Shown: positions 1 through 8,995, counted from the stretch's first letter. The stretch is DNA of 64,000 nt from Streptomyces sp. ISL-100 (GCF_018614615.1 NZ_JAGGOK010000027.1:62001-126000), one strand, 5' to 3'. Numbers and translations: made by a program. The notes: generated from the sequence alone by a model not told the origin.

Positions 1-23
1 CGAAGCCCGTATCGCCCACGACG

Positions 24-1118
24 TCACTGCGGTGCCCCCTGCATCGTGACCAGATCGGTCAGCGCGCGCACGCCGCCCTCGGCCAGAGCACGGCGCTGCA
101 GATCCGCGGAGGTGCCCTGCTGCAACAGCCGATGGACCAGGGAGGTCACCTCCCGTGCGTCTCCGGATTCCTCCAGAGCGGGTCCGATGTGGTCCATCAG
201 CCGGCAGAGCACATCGCCCGCGCTGCGCAGTTTGCCGTCGGGGTCCACCAGCGAACCGCTGATGCCGTCACGTGCGGCATACCAGTTCGCGCCGTGCAGC
301 AGTTCCGGCGCGCACACGGTCAGCGGCACGCCGGCCTTCTCGTCGCTGACGGCTGTCGCGACCAGAGCGCGCACGATCCCCGCGAACATGACGGCATCAT
401 CAGCCCTGAGCTGCACGTCCATGCACCGCACCTCGACCGTGGGGTACTTGTCCGAGAGCCGGGCCTGCCAGTAGATCTGACCGGGGTCGCTGATGATCCC
501 GGCCGCCAGTAGCCCCTGGACCCGCCGCTCATGGTCGGCCAGATCGGCGAAATGCGGCGGAGGCCCGCTGACCGGCCACCGGCCGAAGATCACGGTGCGC
601 CAGCTGGAGAACCCGGTGTCGTGGCCGTCCCACAGTGGCGAGTTCGCCGACATGGCCACCAGCACGGGCAGCCACACCCTGATCCGGTTCAGGACAGCGA
701 CGCCCATCTCCGGATCGGACACGGCAGCGTGTACGTGCATGCCGTTGACCAGCTGCTCCGCGACGAGTTGCGGAGCCTGGGCCTGTATGGCGAGATAGCG
801 CGGGTGCCTGGTCACCGGAACCGGCGCCACCTCTCGGAACGGCGCCGTCGCACAGGTGGCGAGCCGGCATCCGAACTCTTCGGCCGCGGCGCCGACCGCG
901 TGGCGCAGCCGCAGCAGATGACCGCCGACCTCCTCGAGCTCGCTGCAGATCGGCGTGGCGATCTCGACCTGTGCCTGCAGCAGCTCGCTCTGGACCTCCT
1001 GCCGGTCCACCACCGGCTCCAGAGCGGACGATCCGCGCACCTCTTCGGCCAGCGGCACCGGCAGGCCCGTATCCGGGTCGAGCAGGAAGTACTCCTCCTC
1101 GACCCCCACAGTGATCAC
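24..1118 (-). CDS. YbdK-family carboxylate-amine ligase (GCS2 fold)
   Basis: 364-residue member of the glutamate-cysteine ligase type 2 family, which couples ATP hydrolysis to joining a carboxylate and an amine. The true substrate of YbdK proteins in actinomycetes is not settled. Family motifs are visible: [10 protein letters not shown] at the N-terminus, NGMHVHAAV near the middle, then [10 protein letters not shown] and FGRWPVSG. The start is GTG at 1118, only 11 bp after the stop of the upstream DUF4383 gene, so the two are probably co-transcribed. The gene is complete, with TGA at 24-26. A second member lies at 7548-8639, sharing motifs such as MSANSP and GRWP but clearly diverged. Family assignment is firm; function is not. 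Confidence 0.9.
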   Translation of the reverse strand: MITVGVEEEYFLLDPDTGLPVPLAEEVRGSSALEPVVDRQEVQSELLQAQVEIATPICSELEEVGGHLLRLRHAVGAAAEEFGCRLATCATAPFREVAPVPVTRHPRYLAIQAQAPQLVAEQLVNGMHVHAAVSDPEMGVAVLNRIRVWLPVLVAMSANSPLWDGHDTGFSSWRTVIFGRWPVSGPPPHFADLADHERRVQGLLAAGIISDPGQIYWQARLSDKYPTVEVRCMDVQLRADDAVMFAGIVRALVATAVSDEKAGVPLTVCAPELLHGANWYAARDGISGSLVDPDGKLRSAGDVLCRLMDHIGPALEESGDAREVTSLVHRLLQQGTSADLQRRALAEGGVRALTDLVTMQGAPQ

Positions 1119-1129
1119 GCCGGCCCCGG

Positions 1130-1564
1130 TTACCGGCCCGCGCCGGCTCGGGGGCGGCGGGTGAGGAGGATGCCGAGGGCGATCATGGCAACGCCCAGAG
1201 CGAAGTGCAGCCAGTTGTCGGCCGTGTTGAGCGGCACGAAGTTGGCCGAGCTGTCATGGTCGATGAACAGTCCGTACAGCCACAGCGCCAGGTAGATGAC
1301 ACCACCACCGATGAGGAAGTTACGGGCGGTGAGCGGGGCGCGGGCCATGGCCACACCGGCGATGCCGAACAGCAGGTGCACGATGTTGTGCAGTACTGAC
1401 ACCTGGAACAGGCCGAGCAGCTTGGCCTCGGAGTCGTGCTCGGCGAACTTCAGCGTGTCGTAGTCGGTGGTGATCCCGGGGATGAAACCGAGGACGCCGA
1501 CCAGCAGCGCTGCCTGTTGCACAGGGGTCCGGGCGATTGACGCCGTACGGTGCTGAGCGCTCAT
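1130..1564 (-). CDS. DUF4383 membrane protein
   Basis: 144-residue protein with four predicted membrane segments: one after [19 protein letters not shown], then helices around [38 protein letters not shown] and [18 protein letters not shown]. The pattern, including the HNIVHL motif, fits the DUF4383 family of small actinobacterial membrane proteins of unknown role. ATG at 1564 was chosen because AGGAGA lies at a suitable distance upstream. A longer in-frame extension to 1858 lacks such a site and looks like non-coding sequence. It heads a likely two-gene unit with the carboxylate-amine ligase. Confidence 0.85.
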   Translation of the reverse strand: MSAQHRTASIARTPVQQAALLVGVLGFIPGITTDYDTLKFAEHDSEAKLLGLFQVSVLHNIVHLLFGIAGVAMARAPLTARNFLIGGGVIYLALWLYGLFIDHDSSANFVPLNTADNWLHFALGVAMIALGILLTRRPRAGAGR

Positions 1565-1866
1565 TACCGCACTTCTTTCTCCTGAGGGCAGCCCGCTGGG
1601 CCGCCCGATCGGTCCCAGTACTGAGCAGCCTGTACCCAGTCCTTTCGCGGTTAGCCGGTCCACTCGATCGGGCGCTCTTCTGCCGGTGCCGGGCCGCTCA
1701 CCAGCGGGCGCGGGCATGCCTGACACCATCACGACGACCGTGGCTGTCGGGGAAAGTCTCCGCACCGACGGGCATACGGCTACCGCGATTACGACGAGTT
1801 GAGCATAATCCGCGCCGCCACGGTCCGCTATCCGGCGAAAATGAGCCGATCCCGGCACAGGCCGGA
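1565..1866. other. Gene-free stretch upstream of the DUF4383 gene
   Basis: About 300 bases between the DUF4383 start and the cold-shock gene terminator. It should hold the minus-strand promoter of the DUF4383/ligase pair. I see no convincing -35/-10 pair, conserved small ORF or repeat. Open frames crossing it lack ribosome binding sites and family motifs. Confidence 0.5.
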
Positions 1867-1901
1867 GCCCTGCCCCGAGGCCGACGCTTCAGGGGCAGGG
1901 C
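1867..1901 (-). terminator. Hairpin terminator after the cold-shock gene
   Basis: Perfect 10-bp inverted repeat, GCCCTGCCCC at 1867-1876 and GGGGCAGGGC at 1892-1901, with a 15-nt loop. It starts 14 bases beyond the stop of the minus-strand cold-shock gene. There is no U-tract, as is usual for Streptomyces terminators. Confidence 0.75.
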
Positions 1902-1914
1902 AATGAGTCGTGCC

Positions 1915-2118
1915 TCAGGTGCGGTTGACCCGCTCCGCCTGCGGCCCCTTGGGCCCCTGGGTGACCTCGAACTGGACCTTGTCGCCCTCCGCGAGCTCCT
2001 TGAAGCCGGAGCCCTCGATCGCGGAGTAGTGGACGAACACGTCCGGGCCGCCGCCGTCCTGCTCAATGAAGCCGAAGCCCTTGTCGGCGTTGAACCACTT
2101 CACAGTGCCTGTTGCCAT
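1915..2118 (-). CDS. Cold-shock domain protein (CspA family)
   Basis: 67-residue single cold-shock domain, an RNA/ssDNA-binding beta barrel that acts as an RNA chaperone in the cytoplasm. RNP1 (KGFGFI) and RNP2 (VFVHYSAI) are intact, and the start [10 protein letters not shown] is typical of actinobacterial Csp proteins. The start is ATG at 2118; a 29-residue upstream extension is rejected because it has no family similarity. A strong hairpin follows the stop. It is probably monocistronic, since 137 bp separate it from the upstream CBM48 gene. Confidence 0.97.
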   Translation of the reverse strand: MATGTVKWFNADKGFGFIEQDGGGPDVFVHYSAIEGSGFKELAEGDKVQFEVTQGPKGPQAERVNRT

Positions 2119-2255
2119 CAGTTCAATCCCTATCCCATGCCGCGGCGCGGCCCACGCCGCGCCGGCCGCAGCCCCGTCGTGACTCCGGTTCCTGAACCAT
2201 GCCATCCGCAGTCGGCTCCGTCGGTGAACTCACCGCTCGCCGAAGCGGCGCGTCG

Positions 2256-2531
2256 TCAGGTGTGGACGATGCTGTTGTGACCGTCCTGGTCGTCGGCGTG
2301 GCCGTCGTTGAACCAGTAGTCACCGTGGGCGAGGTAGCGGAAGCCGTAGCGCTGTTCCTTCGGGAGCGTGACGGTGACGGAACGCGTACCGTCGGGCCGT
2401 TCGGTGAAGGGGTGCGCTCCCGGCTCCCAGTCGTTGAAGTCGCCGACTACGCTGACCTGCCCGCAGGCTTGGCCGGCCGGGATGACGAAGGTGATCTCGG
2501 TGTGCTTCTTACGTCGGCTGCGCTCCAGCAT
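2256..2531 (-). CDS. Isoamylase early-set / CBM48-like glycogen-binding domain protein
   Basis: 91-residue protein made almost entirely of a CBM48 / AMPK-type glycogen-binding beta sandwich. VVGDFNDWEPGAHPF is the sugar-binding signature, followed by YGFRYLAHGDYWFND. No enzyme domain is attached, so it is a stand-alone carbohydrate-binding or regulatory module. The N-terminus is basic (MLERSRRKKHTEI). AGGAAAGG lies just upstream of ATG at 2531. Such small proteins are common in Streptomyces and have no established role. The neighbours give no functional hint. Confidence 0.88.
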   Translation of the reverse strand: MLERSRRKKHTEITFVIPAGQACGQVSVVGDFNDWEPGAHPFTERPDGTRSVTVTLPKEQRYGFRYLAHGDYWFNDGHADDQDGHNSIVHT

Positions 2532-2647
2532 CGCTGAACCTTTCCTCGGGGGAGTGACTCAGGATCCCCACCCCATAGCCCTTCGAGCACGTCTTGTTGC
2601 GCCGACAGCCCCGCCCGTCGCCCGTATGGACGCAGGCGCGCGCCGCG

Positions 2648-3502
2648 TCAGGTGACGGCCGCGCCCTGCCGGAGCAGCATCGCGACATCGACCGCCGCGA
2701 CGACGATCGCAGCCAGGAACGGCAGCCTCGGGCGCCGGCGGCCCAGCAGCGCGCCGCCGACAGCGAGGACGAGAGCCACGGACACAGCGGTTGCCCCGGC
2801 GGTCCCGGCAGGGCCCGGCCGGGCGAACGCCAGCAGCGCGGTGGCCGTCACGAGCGGCACCGGCAGCAGCAGGCGCGCCCGGGCGGGACCCAGTCGCTGG
2901 GGCCAGCCGCGTACGCCGGTGGCCAGGTCGTCGCCGATGTCCGGGAGCACGTTGGCCAGATGCGCGCCGACGCCGAGCAGCGCCGCCGAGACGACGATCC
3001 ACCAGGGAGGCCAGGGCCGCCCCTCCAGCCCCAGCGAGACGAAGGAGGGAAGTGCGGCGAACCCGACGGCGTACGGCAGCCAGGACAGCGCGGTCGCCTT
3101 CAGGCCGAAGTTGTATGCCCAGGCCGCGGCGACCCCGACGAGGTGGACCGTACCGGCGAGTAGTCCGTACGCGAGGGACAGCGGTACGCACAGGGCCACG
3201 GCGGTGAACGCCGCCCCGCGTACGGCGGTGACGCCGACCGAGCCGGCGACCACGGGTTTGGTACGCCGCCCGACGGCGGAGTCACGCGCGGCGTCGACGG
3301 CGTCGTTGCTCCAGCCGACGGACAGCTGTCCCGTGAGCACCGCGGCGGCCACCAGCAGGCACCCGGCCGCGTCCTGCCCGCAGGCCACCACCAGCGCGGT
3401 CATCAGGAGACTGACCGCGACGGTCGGGACCGGGTGGCATGCCCTCAGAAGCCCGCTCGCCGACAGCGGGCGACGCCTCACAGCGACAACGTCAGCGTCC
3501 AC
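2648..3502 (-). CDS. UbiA-family prenyltransferase
   Basis: 284-residue polytopic membrane protein of the UbiA superfamily, which transfers an isoprenoid from its diphosphate to an aromatic or other acceptor in the membrane. The first Asp-rich motif is NDAVDAARD (residues 66-74) and the second is DIGDD (188-192); both bind Mg-diphosphate in the family. The chain is otherwise hydrophobic, with about eight or nine helices. The start is GTG at 3502; a nearby ATG at 3510 is out of frame. It is transcribed divergently from the type III polyketide synthase 123 bp away, which suggests that a polyketide phenol could be the prenyl acceptor. That is inference; the protein could also serve quinone biosynthesis. 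Confidence 0.88.
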   Translation of the reverse strand: MDADVVAVRRRPLSASGLLRACHPVPTVAVSLLMTALVVACGQDAAGCLLVAAAVLTGQLSVGWSNDAVDAARDSAVGRRTKPVVAGSVGVTAVRGAAFTAVALCVPLSLAYGLLAGTVHLVGVAAAWAYNFGLKATALSWLPYAVGFAALPSFVSLGLEGRPWPPWWIVVSAALLGVGAHLANVLPDIGDDLATGVRGWPQRLGPARARLLLPVPLVTATALLAFARPGPAGTAGATAVSVALVLAVGGALLGRRRPRLPFLAAIVVAAVDVAMLLRQGAAVT

Positions 3503-3625
3503 GCGCCCATGCTAGGCAGCCGCGCGCAGCCGCCGCCGGACGAGCGACATGGCGTGTGGCGTCGGTGAGCGCGGGCACTCATTGCAAGGTCCCCGCAGGT
3601 CCCCCGCCCCGACTTCGGACCCCAG

Positions 3626-4684
3626 ATGACCCGGATCGCAGCTGTTCACGGAGCTCTCGCTCCGCACCGGCACGCCCAACGCGAGATCACGGACATGGTC
3701 GCCGGGGTGTGTCTGCCCGAGGGAAGTGACCGCCGGGTTCTCGACCGGCTCCATGACAGCGCGAAGGTGCGCAACCGCCATACGGCGCTACCCCTCGACG
3801 CGTACGCGGGGCTCCGCGATTTCGGCGCGGTCAACGACGCCTTCATCGAGGGGGCGGTGAGCCTCGGCGCCGAGACCGTCGGCGCGGCGCTCGACACGGC
3901 GGGGCTTTCCCCGCGCGATGTCGACCTCCTGATGTTCACGTCGGTGACCGGCATCGCCGCGCCTTCGGTGGACGCGCGTCTCGTGGGGCCGCTCGGGCTG
4001 CGGCCGGACATCAAACGCGTCCCCGTTTTCGGCCTGGGCTGCGTGGCGGGCGCGGCCGGCATCGCGCGCCTGCACGACTACCTGCTGGGCCGTCCCGACG
4101 ACGTAGCCGTGCTGCTGTCCGTGGAACTGTGCTCGCTCACGTTCCAGCGCAGCGACGCCTCACAGGCCAATCTCATCGCCACCGCGCTGTTCGGGGACGG
4201 CGCCGCGGCCGTGGTCGCGTGCGGGGCCCGCCGGTCGGCGGGCGCGGAGGGACCGGCTGTGGTGGACACGCGCAGCCATCTCTACCCGGACAGCGAGCAT
4301 GTGCTGGGGTGGGACATCACCGGCTCGGGCTTCCGCGTCGTACTCGACGCCAGTGTCTCCGATGTCGTACGCAAGAACCTCGCCGCGCAGGTCGACGATT
4401 TCCTGGTCGATCATGGTCTGCGCCGGGAGGACATCACTGCCTGGGTGTGTCATCCCGGTGGGCCGAAGGTGCTCGAAGCGGTCGAGGACGCGCTCGAACT
4501 GCCCGTCGGCGCGCTCGACGTCACCTGGAGGTCCCTGGCGGCCGTGGGCAACCTCTCGTCGGCCTCGGTGCTCCACGTCCTGCGCGACACCCTCGCCGAG
4601 CGCCGCCCGCCGGCGGGCACCGCCGGACTGCTGCTCGCCATGGGGCCGGGGTTCTGCTCCGAACTCGTCCTGCTCCGCTGGTAG
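3626..4684 (+). CDS. Type III polyketide synthase (SrsA-like)
   Basis: 352-residue homodimeric chalcone-synthase-fold enzyme that condenses an acyl-CoA starter with malonyl-CoA units. The catalytic triad is visible: Cys139 in GLGCVAGAAG, His276 in WVCHPGGP and Asn309 in GNLSSAS. The C-terminus ends with the family loop MGPGFCSELVLL. The length is normal. The gene order PKS, ICMT-type methyltransferase, FAD oxidoreductase parallels srsABC of S. griseus, where SrsA makes long-chain alkylresorcinols. The product here is therefore predicted to be a phenolic lipid, but an unrelated resorcinol, pyrone or naphthalene product cannot be excluded. The start ATG at 3626 has no strong ribosome binding site. 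Confidence 0.92.
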   Translation: MTRIAAVHGALAPHRHAQREITDMVAGVCLPEGSDRRVLDRLHDSAKVRNRHTALPLDAYAGLRDFGAVNDAFIEGAVSLGAETVGAALDTAGLSPRDVDLLMFTSVTGIAAPSVDARLVGPLGLRPDIKRVPVFGLGCVAGAAGIARLHDYLLGRPDDVAVLLSVELCSLTFQRSDASQANLIATALFGDGAAAVVACGARRSAGAEGPAVVDTRSHLYPDSEHVLGWDITGSGFRVVLDASVSDVVRKNLAAQVDDFLVDHGLRREDITAWVCHPGGPKVLEAVEDALELPVGALDVTWRSLAAVGNLSSASVLHVLRDTLAERRPPAGTAGLLLAMGPGFCSELVLLRW

Positions 4685-4703
4685 TCGGGAGGGAGAGGAA
4701 TTC

Positions 4704-5249
4704 ATGCTCTGGTACGCCTTGCTGGTCCTGGCGGTCGGCGTGGAACGCGTCGCCGAACTCGTGGTGGCCCGCCGCAACGGACGGTGGAGCCGGGCCCGCG
4801 GCGCCGTCGAGGCGGGTCAGCGGCACTATCCGGTGATGGTCGTCCTGCACACCGGGCTGCTGGTCGGCTGTGTGACCGAAGTCCGTTGGGCGGGGCGGCC
4901 GTTCGAGCCGGTGCTGGGCTGGGCCATGGTCGCTGTCGTGGTGGCCGCGCAGGCACTGCGCTGGTGGTGCATCCGCACGCTGGGGCCGCGGTGGAACACC
5001 CGCGTGCTGGTCGTGCCGGGCCTGCCCCTGGTGGCGGGCGGACCGTACCGGTGGCTGACTCACCCCAACTACGTGGCGGTGGTGGCCGAAGGGCTGGCCC
5101 TGCCCCTGGTGCACGGCGCCTGGCTGACCGCCCTGCTCTTCACCGTCCTCAACGCGGCGCTGCTCACCGTACGGATCCGCTGCGAGAACGAGGCGCTCGG
5201 ACTCGCTCCGCGGCGCACGGCCGGCAGCGGCGCGGGGGCGGCACTGTGA
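4704..5249 (+). CDS. ICMT-family membrane methyltransferase (SrsB-like)
   Basis: 181-residue membrane protein of the isoprenylcysteine carboxyl methyltransferase / phospholipid methyltransferase family, which uses S-adenosylmethionine at the membrane. The hallmark C-terminal region is present: LVAGGPYRWLTHPNYVAV followed by a hydrophobic helix and RIRCENEAL, the SAM-binding RHPxY and ExxL features. ATG at 4704 follows GGGAGGGAGAGG. It lies 19 bp after the polyketide synthase stop and overlaps the next gene by 4 bp. In S. griseus the equivalent SrsB methylates a phenolic hydroxyl of the alkylresorcinol, so O-methylation of the polyketide is the likely role. Confidence 0.86.
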   Translation: MLWYALLVLAVGVERVAELVVARRNGRWSRARGAVEAGQRHYPVMVVLHTGLLVGCVTEVRWAGRPFEPVLGWAMVAVVVAAQALRWWCIRTLGPRWNTRVLVVPGLPLVAGGPYRWLTHPNYVAVVAEGLALPLVHGAWLTALLFTVLNAALLTVRIRCENEALGLAPRRTAGSGAGAAL

Positions 5250-6259
5250 TCGACCTGCTCGTGGCGGGCGGCGGGCCGGCCGGGCTGGCCACCGCCATCC
5301 ACGCGGCGTCGGCCGGTATGGAGGCCGTGGTGATCGAACCGCGCAGCACGCCGGTGGACAAGGCGTGCGGTGAGGGGATCATGCCCGGCGGCGTGCGGGC
5401 GCTGGAAGGACTGGGCGTACAGGTCGGCGGCCACGCGCTGCGCGGTATCCGCTACGTCGACGGGCTCCACCGGGCGCAGGCACTCTTCAGCGACGGTCCG
5501 GGCCTCGGTGTACGGCGTACGGAGCTGCACGCGGCGCTGGCCCGGCGGGCGGCCGAAGTCGGCGTCGTGGTCCTCAGCGGCCGAGTCGGTGAGGTGCGGC
5601 AGAGTGCGGACGCGGTGAGCGCTGGGGGGCTGCGCGCGCGCTGGCTAGCGGCCGCGGACGGCCTGCACTCGCCGCTGCGCCGCTCGCTCGGCCTGGATCT
5701 GCCCAGCCGCCGGCTTCGGCGGTTCGGGCTGCGACAGCATTTCCGGGTCAGTCCGTGGACGGACTTCGTCGAGGTGCACTGGTCCGTCTTCGGCGAGGCG
5801 TACGTGACACCGGTCGGCGACGGCCTGGTCGGAGTGGCCGTGCTGAGTACGGCGAGGTGCGGCTTCGGCGCGCACCTGGCCCACTTCCCGCGGCTTTGCC
5901 GGCTCCTGGACGGGCCCGCCGCCGGCCCGGTGCGGGGCGCGGGCCCGTTGCGCCAGCGGGCTCGCCGTCGTACCGCCGGGCGGGTGGTGCTCGTGGGCGA
6001 CGCGGCGGGCTACACCGACGCCCTCACCGGTGAGGGCGTCGCGCTGGCGCTGGCGTCGGCCGAAGCGGCTGTGCGGTGCCTGCGGGCCGGACGGCCGCAG
6101 GCGTACGAGCGGTACTGGCGGCGGCTGTCCCTGCGGCACCGCCTGCTGACCGAAGGTCTCGTACGGATGAGCGGTCACGCGGCCCTCGCCCGTCTGGTCG
6201 TACCGGCGGCGGCCAGGATGCCTTCGGTCTTCTCAGCGGCCGTCCGTGCGCTCCAGTGA
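5246..6259 (+). CDS. FAD-dependent oxidoreductase (SrsC-like hydroxylase / GGR family)
   Basis: 337-residue flavoprotein of the p-hydroxybenzoate hydroxylase / geranylgeranyl reductase fold. The N-terminal GGGPAG dinucleotide motif starts at residue 8, CGEGIMPGGV follows, and the second FAD motif VLVGDAAGYTDALTGEG lies near residue 250. The GTG start at 5246 overlaps the methyltransferase stop (GTGA). By analogy with SrsC it should hydroxylate the phenolic ring towards a quinone or hydroquinone. The CGEGIMP signature also occurs in prenyl reductases, so saturation of a prenyl chain added by the nearby UbiA enzyme is an alternative. Confidence 0.86.
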   Translation: MIDLLVAGGGPAGLATAIHAASAGMEAVVIEPRSTPVDKACGEGIMPGGVRALEGLGVQVGGHALRGIRYVDGLHRAQALFSDGPGLGVRRTELHAALARRAAEVGVVVLSGRVGEVRQSADAVSAGGLRARWLAAADGLHSPLRRSLGLDLPSRRLRRFGLRQHFRVSPWTDFVEVHWSVFGEAYVTPVGDGLVGVAVLSTARCGFGAHLAHFPRLCRLLDGPAAGPVRGAGPLRQRARRRTAGRVVLVGDAAGYTDALTGEGVALALASAEAAVRCLRAGRPQAYERYWRRLSLRHRLLTEGLVRMSGHAALARLVVPAAARMPSVFSAAVRALQ

Positions 6260-6389
6260 CGCTGGTGCCGGACGCGCCGTAAGGCAGCCAACTGACCGGA
6301 CTGGGCGGGCGCTGCCCCGATGCCGTCGGCCGGGATGCGCATCGCGGCGGGCGGGGGTGCCATGGATGCAGAAGGAGGTGGCGGTTGCC

Positions 6390-7439
6390 ATGGCGCGTCC
6401 GGTGTGGAGTGGTGCTCTGACGTTCGGTTTGGTGTCCCTGCCCGTACAGATGTTCACCGCGACAGACAGCCACACTGTCCACTTCCATCAGCTTCAGCGC
6501 GGAACGTCGGACCGGGTCCGCAACAAACGGGTGAACGAACGCACGGGCGACGAGGTCCCGCTGGACGAGATCGTCAAGGGCTACGACGCGGGGGACGAGT
6601 ACGTACTCATCGAGCCCGGCGAGCTGGAGGACATCGCTCCGGGCCGCTCCCAGGCGGTGGAGATCAGCGGGTTCGTGGACCTTGAGCAGGTCAAGCCGAT
6701 CTTCTTCGACAAGACGTACTACCTGGCTCCCAAGGGCAAGGAGTACGCGAAGATCTACGCCCTGCTGGAGAGGGCTCTGGCCCAGGCGGACAAGGCCGGG
6801 ATCGCCACGTTCGTCATGCATCGTCAGTACCTGGTTGCCGTGAAGGCCGAGGGCGGCCTGCTGACACTGCACACGCTGCACTGGGCCGACGAGATCCGGA
6901 ATCCGCGCGAGGAGATCGGCAGCCTGCCCGAGAAGAGCGACGTCACGAGCCGCGAGCTGAAGATGGCCGAGCAGCTCATCGAGACGCTCAGCATGGAGTG
7001 GAAGCCGGAGGAGTTCCACGACACCTTCCAGGAACAGGTGAGGAAACTCATCGAGGCCAAGCGCACCGGCGAGTCGGTCGAGAAGGCGGAGCCCCCGGCG
7101 CAGGCCACCAACGTGGTCGACCTCATGGAGGCGCTGCGGGCCAGCGTCGACCAGGCCAGGAGCCCGAAGGACCGGGGCAAGGGCAAGTCGGCCGCCGGCG
7201 ACGCCCCCGTCGCCCGGATCAAGGACGCCGCCGACAAACGCCGGGCCGGCCGTGCGGCGAAGCCCAAGCCCAAGCCCGAGGCCGAGAAGAAGGCTTCGTC
7301 GCTCGATTCTCTGACCAAGGCTGAGCTGTACCAGCGCGCCACGGATGCCGGTGTGCCCGGCCGTTCCTCCATGACGCGCGAAGAGCTCATCAAGGCCCTC
7401 AGCGGCAAACGGGGGCAGCGCAAGGCCCAGGCCTCCTAG
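6390..7439 (+). CDS. ku: Ku protein, non-homologous end joining
   Basis: 349-residue bacterial Ku homodimer subunit, which rings broken DNA ends and recruits ligase D. The start MARPVWSGALTFGLVSLPV is the canonical Ku N-terminus. The core beta-barrel covers roughly residues 1-250. A Lys/Ala/Pro-rich linker leads to a C-terminal SAP/Rho-N-like helix pair (LTKAELYQRATDAGVPG, then SSMTREELIKAL), found in some actinobacterial Ku proteins and thought to add DNA binding. GAAGGAGG at 6371-6378 precedes ATG at 6390. No LigD is in the window; the ATP ligase at 43.6 kb lacks primase and nuclease domains. Confidence 0.95.
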   Translation: MARPVWSGALTFGLVSLPVQMFTATDSHTVHFHQLQRGTSDRVRNKRVNERTGDEVPLDEIVKGYDAGDEYVLIEPGELEDIAPGRSQAVEISGFVDLEQVKPIFFDKTYYLAPKGKEYAKIYALLERALAQADKAGIATFVMHRQYLVAVKAEGGLLTLHTLHWADEIRNPREEIGSLPEKSDVTSRELKMAEQLIETLSMEWKPEEFHDTFQEQVRKLIEAKRTGESVEKAEPPAQATNVVDLMEALRASVDQARSPKDRGKGKSAAGDAPVARIKDAADKRRAGRAAKPKPKPEAEKKASSLDSLTKAELYQRATDAGVPGRSSMTREELIKALSGKRGQRKAQAS

Positions 7440-7547
7440 TCGTGGGCATCCGTCGGGCGGTACCTCTCGCGAGCCGGTGAGTTCGCGGCATTAAGACCCT
7501 CGCGCGGGGCAGAGGCAAAGAAACCGCAACGCGGAGAGGCAGTCGTC

Positions 7548-8639
7548 GTGCGTAGTGTCGGAGTGGAGGAGGAGCTCCTCCTGGTGGATGCGCGGACCGG
7601 CGAGCCGCGGGCGTTGTCGACAGCGGTACTGGCAGCCGTGTCCCGGGAGGGCGGCGGTGATCCCCCGGTCTTCGAGGCGGAGCTGCAACGGCAGATGCTG
7701 GAGATCGCCACCCGGCCGAAAACCGCGATGGAAGATCTCGCGGAGGAGATTGTCCGCTGGCGGGCCGAGGCCGCGCGCCACGCGCGGGACCTGGGCGCGG
7801 CCGTTGCCGCGCTGGCGACGTCTCCGCTCCCGGTCAGTCCGGCCGTCGGAAGCGGCGAGCGCTACCGGTGGCTGGAGGAGCAGTTCGGACTGACCACCCA
7901 GGAGCAGCTGACGTGCGGGTGCCATGTCCATGTGTCGGTGGACTCCGACGACGAGGGTGTCGCCGTCCTGGACCGGATCCGGCCGTGGCTGTCCGTGCTG
8001 CTCGCGATGAGCGCGAACTCCCCCTTCTGGCAGGGCAAGGACACCGGTTACAGCAGTTATCGCAGCCGGGTCTGGGGCCGGTGGCCGTCGTCAGGTCCGG
8101 TGGAGATCTTCGGCAGCGCCAACCGGTACCACGAGCAGGTCGGCGCCATGCTGGCCACGGGGACGCTGCGGGACAAGGGAATGGTGTACTTCGACGCCCG
8201 GCTCTCGCACCATTACCCCACCGTCGAGGTACGGGTCGCCGACGTCTGTCTGGATCCCTCCACGACGGTGCTCCTGGCCACGCTGGTCCGCGGCCTGGTC
8301 GAGACGGCGGCCCGCCAATGGCGGGCCGGCGAGCCGCCCGCACGGCATGCCGTGGTGCTGCTGCGGCTGGCCGCGTGGCGAGCCGGGCGGTCAGGACTGG
8401 AGGCGGAACTGATCCATCCGGACACGATGCGTCCCGCACCGGCCGAAGCGGTGGTGCGGGCGCTGTTCGCTCATGTCCGGGACGCGCTGGAGGACAGCGG
8501 TGACGCGGGTCCCGCTCAGGAACGTCTCGCGGCGCTTCTGAAAGGCGGGAACGGCGCGCTGGTCCAGCGCGATCTGCTGCACCGCAACGGTGGCCTGCGG
8601 GGTGTGGTCACCGAGTGCGTACGCAGGACCCAGGGCTAG
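7548..8639 (+). CDS. YbdK-family carboxylate-amine ligase, second copy
   Basis: 363-residue GCS2-fold ligase. It carries GVEEELLLVD, CGCHVHVSV, MSANSPFWQG and WGRWPSSGP, matching motif for motif the protein encoded at 24-1118 but with extensive substitution elsewhere. This points to an old duplication or separate acquisition rather than a recent copy. The start is GTG at 7548 with GGAGAGG upstream. It lies 108 bp after Ku on the same strand and could share its transcript. The substrate is unknown; a peptide-like or thiol-amine product is plausible for the family. Confidence 0.9.
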   Translation: MRSVGVEEELLLVDARTGEPRALSTAVLAAVSREGGGDPPVFEAELQRQMLEIATRPKTAMEDLAEEIVRWRAEAARHARDLGAAVAALATSPLPVSPAVGSGERYRWLEEQFGLTTQEQLTCGCHVHVSVDSDDEGVAVLDRIRPWLSVLLAMSANSPFWQGKDTGYSSYRSRVWGRWPSSGPVEIFGSANRYHEQVGAMLATGTLRDKGMVYFDARLSHHYPTVEVRVADVCLDPSTTVLLATLVRGLVETAARQWRAGEPPARHAVVLLRLAAWRAGRSGLEAELIHPDTMRPAPAEAVVRALFAHVRDALEDSGDAGPAQERLAALLKGGNGALVQRDLLHRNGGLRGVVTECVRRTQG

Positions 8640-8666
8640 CCGCCCCGGTCACGGTGGTCCGCCCGG

Positions 8667-8873
8667 TCACGGGTGATCGGCTCGCTGGTCCGGCGGCGTC
8701 CCGCCGCCCTCTCCGCCACCCTTGTTTCCCTTGTCGGTCCCGTGGGCCTGCTTGCTGCCGCGCTTCCCCGCCTGGTCGGCCTGCGCCGCCTTGAGTTCGG
8801 CGCTGTCCTGCGAGGTGGCGCCGCCCTTGTCACTGCGCCGCTGTTCAGGCTGCTGCGGATTCGACATTCCCAT
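8667..8873 (-). CDS. Small hydrophilic hypothetical protein
   Basis: 68-residue protein rich in Gln, Lys, Gly, Asp and Glu, with no hydrophobic core and no recognised domain: MGMSNPQQPEQRRSDKGG, then a short helical segment SAELKAAQADQAGKRGSKQA and a Gly-rich tail. It is probably intrinsically disordered. The start may be ATG at 8873 or 8867; only a weak purine stretch precedes them. It sits between convergent neighbours. The composition resembles small stress-related proteins of actinomycetes, but that is only an impression. Confidence 0.5.
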   Translation of the reverse strand: MGMSNPQQPEQRRSDKGGATSQDSAELKAAQADQAGKRGSKQAHGTDKGNKGGGEGGGTPPDQRADHP

Positions 8874-8956
8874 CCCTGCTCTCTGATCGAGACGTACCTA
8901 CGTACGGCGCGTTCCCACGCGAAACGGAGGCAACACATCCAAACATGGCCAAATGT

Positions 8957-8995
8957 GAGCGCGCCGGCCGACGAGTGGCGTCGGCCGGCGCGCTC
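8957..8995 (-). terminator. Strong hairpin terminator after cyclophilin gene
   Basis: Perfect 16-bp inverted repeat: GAGCGCGCCGGCCGAC at 8957-8972 and its complement at 8980-8995, with a 7-nt loop. It lies 30 bases past the stop of the minus-strand cyclophilin gene and upstream of the small hydrophilic ORF, so it should insulate the two. Confidence 0.85.
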
